Assembly (NCBI RefSeq): GCF_009709555.1
Contig: NZ_WJBG01000119.1
Location: 1 to 64,000 of the forward strand
DNA: 64,000 nt
Reading direction: 5' to 3'
Source of the DNA: Streptomyces blattellae
GTDB taxonomy: Bacteria; Actinomycetota; Actinomycetes; Streptomycetales; Streptomycetaceae
Shown here: positions 17,127 to 24,556 of the stretch, in pieces
How the letters are laid out: every line of letters begins with the position of its first letter
Numbering within the stretch: the stretch's first letter is position 1
Position numbers and translations under genes: made by a program
Notes under the pieces: model-generated
Database searches by the model: none
Told to the model about the DNA's origin: nothing
What the model saw: only the letters and a program-made list of their open reading frames with translations

Positions 17127-18548
17127 TCAGGCGCTCGCTGGTGTCACCGTGTGGCCGTAGCGCAGGAGGTTCTTCGGGTCGTACGTCGACTTGTCCTGGC
17201 GCAGGCGGGTGTAGACCTCCGGGGTCCACGCTCGGGCGCGGTCGGATTCGTTGCCGGGGCGGCCGTGGATGTTGACCATGGAGCGGCCGGTGCCGTAGGG
17301 GGCCATGGCGGTGTTGAGGGCTGCCGTCGCTGCTTCCACGGCCTCGGCCGCTTCCGGGGTGGGGACCACGGCGACTGTTTCCAGCAGGTGGCTTGCGTCG
17401 CGGGCGCAGATCGCGTCCTCCGTGGCGGCCGGGCGGGCCAACGCGCCGCCCATGTGGCGTAGTTCGACGATCAGGAGAGGGTAGTCGGGGGGCGCTGCCG
17501 GGCCGGACCGGGCCAGGAGGGTGTCTACCGCCTCGGGGGGCAGGTCTGCCAGCAGAGCGCACGACTCCCTTGCGGGCAAGGGGTCTTGGGGTTCCGCGTA
17601 GATCGAGTCCACGGCGGTGCAGTCGGTGTAGTCCATCTCGTCGACCGTGTCGAAAACGACGGGTGCGGCGGAGCGGACGGGGTCGAGGAGGCGTTGGCCG
17701 TCGGCTGGGGCGCCGGTCCAGGTGATGGCGACACGGGCCCAGAAGCGGCCGCGCAGGGGTTCGGGGATCGCCGGGAGCGGGGGGAGGCGGAGGAGGGTGA
17801 ACGCCGAGCACATCTGGGTGGGGACGGTGGGGGTCCAGTCGGCCCAGGCGCGGAGGAGGGGCTCCGCGTGGTCGCCGGCGCAGTAGATGCCGCCGCCGAG
17901 GATGCGGGACAGGGGGATCAGCTCGGTCACGAGTGAGGTGACTACGCCTACGTTGCCCTTGCCGCCGCGCAGGGCCCAGAACAGCTCCGGTTCGTGGGTC
18001 GCGTCCGTTTCGCGGAGGGTGCCGTCGGGGGTGACGACCTGGAAGGAGCGGACCAGGTCGGAGGCGTATCCGTAGGTGCGGCCGAGGATCGGGAGGCCGC
18101 CGCCGAGGGTGTAGCCGATCACGCCCGCGTCTGTGGAGGAGCCGTTGAGGGCGGCGAGGCCGTAGGGGGCGGCGGCCTCCAGGACGTGGCGCCATTTCGC
18201 GCCTGCGGCGATCGTTGCGGTGCGGTCGGAGGCGTTGATGTGTACGTCCGTCATGCGGGACGTGTTGATCAGCAGGCCGTTGTCGATGGGGAAGTTGGCG
18301 CCGTGGCCGGTGCCCTGGACGGCTACGGGGGTGTTGGTGGTCGCTGCCCAGCGCATCGCGGCGACTATGTCGCCGGGGGTGGTGGCGCCTACGACCAGGT
18401 CCGGGATGTGGCGGGCGGCCAGGTTGAAGCCGGTTACTTCGTCGGCGTAGCCGTCGTCCGTGGGGCGCAGGACCGGGCCGAGGATGTCGGAGAGGGCGAA
18501 CAGGTCGGGGGTGTCGTGGGGGTGGTGGGTGTGGCGGGCGGTCGTCAT
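17127..18548 (-). CDS. FAD-binding oxidoreductase (berberine-bridge type)
   Basis: A 473-residue flavoprotein of the VAO/BBE fold. The FAD domain begins near residue 50 (IPDLVVGATTPGDIVAAMRWA) and His82 in QGTGHGAN is the expected site of covalent FAD. IGYTLGGGLPILGRTYGYASDLV and GGKGNVGVVTSL follow. The C-terminal BBE segment is YDPKNLLRYGHTV. The second, cysteinyl FAD link of plant-type enzymes is not evident, so a single histidyl link is likely. Substrates could be an alcohol or sugar, but nothing fixes this. ATG 18548 follows GGGGAGGACCC. Unrelated to heme synthesis, it interrupts hemD and hemB. Confidence 0.85.
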   Translation of the reverse strand: MTTARHTHHPHDTPDLFALSDILGPVLRPTDDGYADEVTGFNLAARHIPDLVVGATTPGDIVAAMRWAATTNTPVAVQGTGHGANFPIDNGLLINTSRMTDVHINASDRTATIAAGAKWRHVLEAAAPYGLAALNGSSTDAGVIGYTLGGGLPILGRTYGYASDLVRSFQVVTPDGTLRETDATHEPELFWALRGGKGNVGVVTSLVTELIPLSRILGGGIYCAGDHAEPLLRAWADWTPTVPTQMCSAFTLLRLPPLPAIPEPLRGRFWARVAITWTGAPADGQRLLDPVRSAAPVVFDTVDEMDYTDCTAVDSIYAEPQDPLPARESCALLADLPPEAVDTLLARSGPAAPPDYPLLIVELRHMGGALARPAATEDAICARDASHLLETVAVVPTPEAAEAVEAATAALNTAMAPYGTGRSMVNIHGRPGNESDRARAWTPEVYTRLRQDKSTYDPKNLLRYGHTVTPASA

Positions 18549-18662
18549 CGGGTCCTCCCCGTTGGGGTTCGGGGGGCTTGGTCTCGGGGCTTGCTCGTTC
18601 TTTCAGCTTGGACCCGTGGGTCGTGGGGCGCATGCGGGGTGCATTCGGGGTGCCTCCCGGCG

Positions 18663-18766
18663 GGGCCGCGGGGTCGTGGGGTCGTGGGGCCGCGGGGTCG
18701 TGGGGCCGCGGGGTCGTGGGGTCGTGGGGTCGTGGGGCCGTGGGGTCGTGGGGCCGCGGGTTCGTG
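18663..18766. repeat. 8-bp minisatellite upstream of hemB
   Basis: Thirteen tandem octamers, mostly GGGTCGTG or GGGCCGCG, with single variants GGGCCGTG and GGTTCGTG. They fill a third of the 338-base gap between the divergent FAD oxidase and hemB genes. The period is not a multiple of three, and open frames through it encode only Pro/Arg/His repeats, so it is noncoding. Confidence 0.9.
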
Positions 18767-18874
18767 GGGGCTTGCGTAGCGCTTGCGCAGCGCCTTCGGT
18801 TTCGTTGTGGGGCGGGGCCGCGGTGGGGGGCCCGTCTCGACGCCGCGTCGGCAAAGGGGGGTGTGCGTCGGGCG

Positions 18875-18880
18875 TAGCCT
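18875..18880 (+). promoter_or_regulatory. Candidate -10 box, leaderless start of hemB
   Basis: TAGCCT ends 6 bases before the hemB ATG at 18887 and no Shine-Dalgarno sequence lies between, which suggests a leaderless transcript. Confidence 0.45.
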
Positions 18881-18886
18881 CGTTGC

Positions 18887-19879
18887 ATGACGACGTACGG
18901 ATCTTTTCCCGGTGCCCGGCCCCGTCGGCTGCGTACCAGCCCTGTCATGCGGCGGATGGTTGCCGAGACCCGGCTGCATCCGGCCGACTTCATCCTGCCC
19001 GCGTTCGTGCGGGAAGGCGTGAGTGAGCCGGTCCCGATCGCGGCCATGCCCGGGGTCGTGCAGCACAGCCGGGACAGCCTGAAGAAGGCGGCCGCCGATG
19101 CCGTGGCGGCCGGGGTGTCCGGGATCATGCTCTTCGGGGTGCCGGAGGAGTCGAAGAAGGACGCCTTGGGGACGCCGGGGACCGATCCGGACGGGATTCT
19201 GCAGGTCGCGATCCGGGATGTGCGGGCCGAGGTCGGCGATGAGTTGCTGGTGATGTCTGATCTGTGTCTGGATGAGACCACCGATCACGGGCACTGCGGG
19301 GTGCTTGATGATCAGGGGCGGGTGGACAACGACGCCACGCTTGAGCGGTACGCCGAGATGGCTCAGGTGCAGGCGGATGCCGGGGCGCACGTCCTGGGGG
19401 CCAGCGGGATGATGGACGGGCAGGTCGGCGTTGTCCGGGATGCTCTTGATCAGATCGGGCGGGAGGACGTGGCGGTGCTGGCGTACACCGCCAAGTACGC
19501 CTCCGCCTTCTACGGGCCCTTCCGGGAGGCGGTCGGCTCGTCATTGCGGGGGGACCGGAAGACGTATCAGCAGGATCCCGCCAATGCGCGGGAGTCGCTA
19601 CGGGAGCTGGCCCTGGACCTGGAGGAAGGGGCCGACATGGTGATGGTCAAGCCTGCCGGGCCCTATCTCGACATCCTGGCGCGGGTTGCGGATGTGGCGG
19701 ATGTGCCGGTGGCTGCGTATCAGATCTCCGGTGAGTACTCGATGATCGAGGCCGCCGCCGAGAAGGGGTGGATCGACCGGGACCGGGCGATCCTGGAGAC
19801 GCTGACCGGGATCAAGCGGGCCGGTGCGCAGAACATCCTTACCTACTGGGCCACCGAAGTCGCCCAGAAGGTGCGGTAG
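18887..19879 (+). CDS. hemB: Delta-aminolevulinic acid dehydratase (porphobilinogen synthase) HemB
   Basis: Condenses two 5-aminolevulinate molecules to porphobilinogen, the substrate of HemC in the same region. 330 residues, normal length. Landmarks are [29 protein letters not shown], the metal region [17 protein letters not shown], the first active-site Lys in [17 protein letters not shown] (near residue 205) and the Schiff-base Lys in [12 protein letters not shown] (near 258). ATG 18887 is preceded by a -10-like box only six bases upstream, so it is probably expressed separately from the rex operon. Confidence 0.95.
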   Translation: MTTYGSFPGARPRRLRTSPVMRRMVAETRLHPADFILPAFVREGVSEPVPIAAMPGVVQHSRDSLKKAAADAVAAGVSGIMLFGVPEESKKDALGTPGTDPDGILQVAIRDVRAEVGDELLVMSDLCLDETTDHGHCGVLDDQGRVDNDATLERYAEMAQVQADAGAHVLGASGMMDGQVGVVRDALDQIGREDVAVLAYTAKYASAFYGPFREAVGSSLRGDRKTYQQDPANARESLRELALDLEEGADMVMVKPAGPYLDILARVADVADVPVAAYQISGEYSMIEAAAEKGWIDRDRAILETLTGIKRAGAQNILTYWATEVAQKVR

Positions 19880-19973
19880 TTGCCGGATTGCCGGATTGGG
19901 GGGCCTGGGTGCGGGGGCAGGTGGTTCCTTAGGGTGCGGGCAGGTGCCGTCATCGTTCCCGAGGAGCCGCTAC

Positions 19974-21233
19974 GTGACCGTCGTCGAGCCCGCGCCGTCC
20001 ACTCCCGCGCCTGTGCCGCCGCTTGCCGGGCGGGCCCGCTCGGTCGGCGGTTCGCCGGTACGGGACATCCTGGCCGTCACCGCGCGGCCCGAGGTGATCA
20101 ACTTCGCGGGCGGGCTGCCGGCGCCGGAGCTGTTCGATGTGGAGGGGATTGCGGCGGCCTATCAGGCGGTACTGACGGAGGCGCCCGCGCAGGCGTTGCA
20201 GTACTCCACGACCGAGGGTGAGCCGGGTCTGCGGGATGCGCTCGCCGGGCGGATGACGGTGCGCGGGCTGGCCACCGACGCCGACGACGTGCTCGTCACG
20301 ACCGGCTCGCAGCAGGCGGTGTCCCTGCTGGCGACGGCGCTGCTGGAACCCGGCGACACGGTCGTCGTCGAGAACCCCTGTTATCTGGCGGCGCTGCAGG
20401 CCTTCGGCTTCGCGGGCGCACGGGTGGTGGCCGTGCCCGGCGACGGGGACGGCGTGGATCCCGCGGCGCTGGAGGAAGCGGTGGTGCGGGAGCGGCCGAA
20501 GCTGCTCTACACCGTGCCCACGTTCCAGAACCCCACCGGCCGCACCATGCCCGCCGAACGCCGGGCCGCCGTCGCGTCCGTCGCCGCCCGGCACGGACTG
20601 TGGATCGTCGAGGACGACCCGTACGGCGAGCTGCGCTTCGAGGGTGAGCGGGTGCCGTGGATCGCCGCGTACCCGGGCGCCGAGGACCGTACCGTCCTGC
20701 TCGGATCCTTCTCCAAGGTCATGGCGCCCGGACTGCGGCTGGGCTGGCTGAGGGCACCGGCCGCGTTGCGTCGCGCCTGCGCCGTCGCCAAGCAGGCCGC
20801 CGACCTGCACACCCCGACCGTCAACCAGCTCGCCGCGGCACGGTACTTGGCCGACCGGGACCTGGACGCCCACGTGGCCCGCGTCGCCCGCGTCTACGGC
20901 GAACGGCGCGACGCCATGCTCGCGGGGCTGGCCGACGCCCTCCCGCCCGGCTCGACCTGGAACCGGCCCGAGGGCGGCATGTTCCTCTGGGCCCGGCTGC
21001 CCGAGTCGTACGACACGACGGCACTGCTGGGGAAGGTGGTGCAGCAGAACGTGGCCTACGTCCCGGGTGCGCCCTTCTACGCCGGTGAGCCGGAGCGGTC
21101 GACGCTGCGGCTGTGCTTTGTGACGCAGACGCCGGAGGAGATCCGGGAGGGGCTGAGGAGGATGGGGATGGGGGTGGGGGTGGGGGTGGGGGTGGGGGGC
21201 GCGGGCTGTGACGCTTCAGGGGCGGGGCTCTAG
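19974..21233 (+). CDS. PLP-dependent aminotransferase, class I/II
   Basis: A 419-residue fold-type I aminotransferase resembling the 2-aminoadipate / MocR-catalytic-domain group, but with no DNA-binding domain. Motifs are NFAGGLPAPELFD, QYSTTEGEPGLRDALA, TTGSQQAVSLL, PTFQNPTGRTMPAERR, the cofactor block EDDPYGELRF and the Schiff-base Lys in LLGSFSKVMAPGLRLGW. The GTG at 19974 follows GAGGAG by 7 bases. The C-terminus ends in a Gly-Val run encoded by a GGGGGT simple repeat (21169-21197), probably non-essential. Its TAG overlaps the stop of the convergent DUF4253 gene. Confidence 0.85.
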   Translation: MTVVEPAPSTPAPVPPLAGRARSVGGSPVRDILAVTARPEVINFAGGLPAPELFDVEGIAAAYQAVLTEAPAQALQYSTTEGEPGLRDALAGRMTVRGLATDADDVLVTTGSQQAVSLLATALLEPGDTVVVENPCYLAALQAFGFAGARVVAVPGDGDGVDPAALEEAVVRERPKLLYTVPTFQNPTGRTMPAERRAAVASVAARHGLWIVEDDPYGELRFEGERVPWIAAYPGAEDRTVLLGSFSKVMAPGLRLGWLRAPAALRRACAVAKQAADLHTPTVNQLAAARYLADRDLDAHVARVARVYGERRDAMLAGLADALPPGSTWNRPEGGMFLWARLPESYDTTALLGKVVQQNVAYVPGAPFYAGEPERSTLRLCFVTQTPEEIREGLRRMGMGVGVGVGVGGAGCDASGAGL

Positions 21234-22054
21234 TCCCACCAGAAGTGCCAGGCCGGCTGGTTGAGGAGGCGGTGCTCGGCGTAGGCGCGCAGGGTGGTGT
21301 CGCTGCTCTGCCAGATGTTGTCCGGGCAGAACGCGAAGTGCTCGGCGGCGAGTGCCTCGGCGTCGGTCTGGGTCGAGGGCGGGGCCGCGACGGAGACGAG
21401 CAGGTGGTCGAAGCCGAGCGCCACGACCCGTATGCCGAAGCGGTCCTCCCAGGAGCGGAGTACGGCGCACAGACGGGCCACGTCGTTCTCATGGTTCGCC
21501 GGGCCCGACCAGCCGATCGCCGCCGGTATGTCCGCACTGCGGCGCGCGGGGACCAGGGCGAGGTGCGGGTCCTTGAACGGCCCGCCGCCCGCCAGGAGCA
21601 GCGAGTCCGCGATCTCGGCGGCGGTGGAGTCGGGGTCGGGGGTGGGAGCGGACGGGTCGGGGGAGTCGGCTGAGGGGTACGGGGCTTCGGCCAGGCCGGG
21701 CCATTCCTCGCCGTCCTCGCCCTCGCAGTCCTCCCAGAGTTCCTCCAGTACCTCGTCCGCGTCGTGGTCGCCCGGATACGACGCCTCTCCCGGCATCAGC
21801 TCCCAGTCCTCCGGGCCGCTTTGACTCCCGCCGGTCTCTATCAGCACCGGCAGCAGCCCGGTCCGCGCGGCCGGTGCGCCGAGTTTCGTCCAGACGCCCA
21901 CCGACGCGGGCGTCTCGGCATGCCACAACAACGGTTCGTGCCAAGGGCCTTCGTCGGTCGCGTCGATCAGTCGCCCCGGCGGAAGCGTGAGCCCGAGCGC
22001 ACGACCGCTCGGATCGGCCGTGAGCGTGGGCAGCGGGTTGGGAAGTGTCGCCAT
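21230..22054 (-). CDS. DUF4253 domain-containing protein
   Basis: A 274-residue cytoplasmic protein. The C-terminal 130 residues (LALVPARRSADIPAAIGWSG, DRFGIRVVALGFDHLLVSV, AEHFAFCPDNIWQSSDTTLRAYAEHRLL, ending WHFWWD) match the DUF4253 family, whose function is unknown. The middle (about residues 95-150) is acidic and Pro/Ser/Asp-rich. ATG 22054 is used. Its stop codon shares bases with the convergent aminotransferase stop, so the two transcripts must overlap. Confidence 0.85.
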   Translation of the reverse strand: MATLPNPLPTLTADPSGRALGLTLPPGRLIDATDEGPWHEPLLWHAETPASVGVWTKLGAPAARTGLLPVLIETGGSQSGPEDWELMPGEASYPGDHDADEVLEELWEDCEGEDGEEWPGLAEAPYPSADSPDPSAPTPDPDSTAAEIADSLLLAGGGPFKDPHLALVPARRSADIPAAIGWSGPANHENDVARLCAVLRSWEDRFGIRVVALGFDHLLVSVAAPPSTQTDAEALAAEHFAFCPDNIWQSSDTTLRAYAEHRLLNQPAWHFWWD

Positions 22055-22108
22055 GCCACCGAACTGTAGGGCCGACCACTGACAATGCCGGTCAACCGGT
22101 GATCACGC

Positions 22109-22205
22109 TCAGCGGACAGCGAACGCCGTGAACGCGGCTTGGGCCTCGGGGGATGCGGTGAAGGTGGGGCCGCTTTCCTCGGGGTTCTTGGAGTCGCGCC
22201 GCACG
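22109..22205 (-). pseudogene. C-terminal remnant of a DUF397 protein
   Basis: The minus strand encodes AVRRDSKNPEESGPTFTASP followed by a short tail and TGA. This is the typical end of DUF397 proteins, which carry a VRDSK-type motif and are normally 60-80 residues long. The N-terminal half is missing: upstream, the same strand runs straight into the opposite-strand ATPase gene. It looks like one side of a deletion. Confidence 0.7.
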
Positions 22206-22212
22206 GCGTTTC

Positions 22213-22650
22213 GTGGCCGGGGCTCTCGCCGGGTGGGGGCTTGCCGGAAGCCCGCGCGTCGGCGACGTACTGCTGTGCGTGCGCGAGCTGGTGACGAACG
22301 CGTTGATGCACGGCGTGCCGCCCGGGCGGCAGTTGCGGCTGCTTCTGCGGTACGACCGGCGGGCGCTGGGGATCGAGGTGCACGACAGCGGGGGCGGTGT
22401 GCCCCGTGTGGTGGAGCAGCGGGACGAGGGCGGGCGGGGGTTGTTGCACGTCGCCGTGTCGAGTGACGGGTGGGGGGTGCGGGAAAGGGAGTTGGGGAAA
22501 GTGGTGTGGTGTGAGGTCGTCTGCGCCGCGACGGGGTGCGATGCCGATACCGTGTCGGCCGACGGGGCGACACACAGGGGGACGGGATGGCTGACGGGCC
22601 CGTACTCGCGCGGCTGCACTTCGGGCGTGAGGATGCCGAGCGGGATGTGA
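22213..22650 (+). pseudogene. Anti-sigma-type ATP-binding protein, N-terminally truncated
   Basis: An HATPase_c (RsbW/SpoIIAB-like) domain: VLLCVRELVTNALMHGVPPG is the N box, EVHDSGGGVP the G1 box and GRGLLHVAV the G2 box. Family members usually have 20-40 more residues before the first helix. Here the in-frame sequence upstream (AARRFVAGALAGWGL) still looks ancestral, but it has no ATG/GTG/TTG before a stop at 22159 and no ribosome binding site near GTG 22213. The last 30 or so residues are atypical and overlap the next gene. Probably a remnant created with the adjacent DUF397 scar; weak expression cannot be excluded. Confidence 0.6.
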
Positions 22651-24506
22651 CCGAGGGGCTGTTGCTGCGCGGGGGGTTTCTGCCCAATGCCGCGTACCGT
22701 GCCGCGTTGAGCGGGCGGAAGATGCTGATCATCGGGCGCAAGGGGTCCGGTAAGAGCGCCATCTGCATGCAGTTGTCGGCGGACGGCGGGCAGCATGCCG
22801 GGACCGTGCTGGTCACGCCCGACGAGACCGCCGGTGAGGAGATCCGGCGGTTCGAGTTGCAGGGGCTGCCGGGGGACTCGGCGAAGGCGTTGATCTGGCG
22901 GTATGTGTTCGCCGTACATGCCGCTCGCCACCTGGTGACGCACGCCAAGGACGCGCACCGGCGCAAGCCCGACTCGGTGAAGGCGCTGGCGCGGTTTCTG
23001 AAGCAGAACGGCGAGTCGGCGGGCGGACGGCTCGGGGACCGGCTCGCGCAGGGGGCACGGGGACTGCAGACCTCGCTGTCCCTGGAGGCGTTCGGGGTCA
23101 GGGCGGGGCTGGACCTCGCGCAGGCGCAGGCCCCGTCGGAGGGGGCGCAGGCCGCCCGGCAGCTGGAGGTCGTCGAGCAGGGCGTGGCCGGGGCCTTCGC
23201 CGATCTCGGCTGTGCCGGTGGGCACGGGCCGCTGCTGGTCATGGTCGATCAGCTGGAGCAGGTGTGGTCGGCCGAGGCGGACAGCAACTCGATGGTGATC
23301 GGGCTGCTGCTGGCCGCGAAGCACGCTGTGAGTCTCTACGGCGGTGCCGTGCGGTTCCTGCTGTTCCTGCGCGCGGACATCTATGACTCGCTGTCGTTCG
23401 GGGAGGGCGACAAGTTCCGCGGGGACGAGCTGCGGATCACGTGGACCGAGCAGGCCTTGCGGGATCTCGCGCTGGCCCGGGCGCGGGCTTCCGCCGGGGC
23501 GGAGATGACGGCCGAGCGGTTGTGGGCGGAGCTGTTTCCGGCGGCGGTGGAGGGGGAGGAGACCGCGAGCTATCTGTTCCGGCGGTGTCTGCCCCGGCCG
23601 CGGGACGCCATCCAGTTCCTCAACCTCTGCCAGGAGACGGCCTGGTTGATCCATGGGCGGGAGCGGATCACGGAGGCGGATGTTCTGCAGGCGGGGCGGC
23701 AGTTCTCCGACTGGAAGCTGAAGGATCTGGCGCTGGAGTATCTGGTCGCGCATCCCTTCCTGAAGCATCTGTTTCCGCTCTTCCAGAACACGGGGTATGT
23801 GGTGACCCGTGCTGTCCTCGGCAGTCGTTTCGACGCGGCGGCCGAGTCACTGCACCGGCTGTTCCCGGCCTACACCGACGTGCTGACCCTCCCCGGCGTC
23901 ATCGACGTCCTCTACGCCGTCGGCTTCCTCGGGGTCCGCCGCGGCAACGACGTGGTGTTCGCCGGGGGTGACGACCTGCCCGTGCAGGCCCACGAGACGG
24001 AGTTCCACGTCCATCCCTGCTTCCGGGCGGCGCTCGGGGCGACCAGCGCGATCGATCTGCGGCACTTCGAGCCTCTCGGCGCGACCACACGGGTCGTCCA
24101 GGGCGGCTTCCACCAGTACAACGACACGGGGTTCGCGTCCTATCCCACGCGCGACCACCAGCTGGTGCAGGACCTGAGGCGCTCCTGTCACTCCATCCTC
24201 GCCCAGACCAGCAGGGCGGTGAGCCTCGCCCAGGACGCCCGGGACGAGATCACCCGGCAGATCAACCGAGTCCTCGACGAGACCAGCATCCTGCTGTCGG
24301 GCACCGCGTCGAGCTTCGACCTGGAGGACCGGCTCCTGGTCACCACCCACTACTTCGACACCCTTGCCGCGCAACTGCTCGCCAGCGGGCTGGACGGCAC
24401 CACCGGCGCGGGCGATGTCGTACGCCGTATCGAGGAGGAGGCGCGGCGGATGCGCCGGCGGCTGGGTGGATCGTACGGAAGCTCGGGCAGCTCCGCGGGG
24501 AGCTGA
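22587..24506 (+). CDS. P-loop ATPase of the Sll1717-like family
   Basis: A 639-residue protein with Walker A GRKGSGKS at residues 50-57 and a Walker B-like strand LLVMVDQLEQVW near 215. The P-loop is followed by SLYGGAVRFLLFLRADIYDSL and by DELRITWTEQALRDLALARA, an arrangement reminiscent of the KAP/STAND-like ATPases called the Sll1717 family. The C-terminal third has no domain I recognise and ends with a helical DLRRSCHSILAQTSRAV region and RIEEEARRMRRRLGG. ATG 22587 follows AGGGGGACGG. A Ser/Thr kinase gene starts 51 bases downstream, so they probably act together. Possible roles are signalling or defence; nothing proves either. Confidence 0.8.
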   Translation: MADGPVLARLHFGREDAERDVTEGLLLRGGFLPNAAYRAALSGRKMLIIGRKGSGKSAICMQLSADGGQHAGTVLVTPDETAGEEIRRFELQGLPGDSAKALIWRYVFAVHAARHLVTHAKDAHRRKPDSVKALARFLKQNGESAGGRLGDRLAQGARGLQTSLSLEAFGVRAGLDLAQAQAPSEGAQAARQLEVVEQGVAGAFADLGCAGGHGPLLVMVDQLEQVWSAEADSNSMVIGLLLAAKHAVSLYGGAVRFLLFLRADIYDSLSFGEGDKFRGDELRITWTEQALRDLALARARASAGAEMTAERLWAELFPAAVEGEETASYLFRRCLPRPRDAIQFLNLCQETAWLIHGRERITEADVLQAGRQFSDWKLKDLALEYLVAHPFLKHLFPLFQNTGYVVTRAVLGSRFDAAAESLHRLFPAYTDVLTLPGVIDVLYAVGFLGVRRGNDVVFAGGDDLPVQAHETEFHVHPCFRAALGATSAIDLRHFEPLGATTRVVQGGFHQYNDTGFASYPTRDHQLVQDLRRSCHSILAQTSRAVSLAQDARDEITRQINRVLDETSILLSGTASSFDLEDRLLVTTHYFDTLAAQLLASGLDGTTGAGDVVRRIEEEARRMRRRLGGSYGSSGSSAGS

Positions 24507-24556
24507 GCCACCATCGAAAACGGTGAGCGGCGGGAACGCGGCGTGGGAGGTCACAG

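Noticed and set aside
18545..19390. Long open frames through the 8-bp minisatellite and antisense to hemB
   Set aside because: They encode only Arg/Pro/His repeats, run opposite the well-conserved hemB gene and have no start signal.
21169..21197. GGGGGT repeat at the end of the aminotransferase as a regulatory G-tract
   Set aside because: It lies in the coding frame, reads as Gly-Val, and resembles ordinary slippage in a tail of no consequence.
22128..22466. Plus-strand 112-codon frame starting at 22128
   Set aside because: It overlaps two real fragments (DUF397 minus, ATPase plus), and its sequence after the first 30 codons is Arg/Ala-rich noise.
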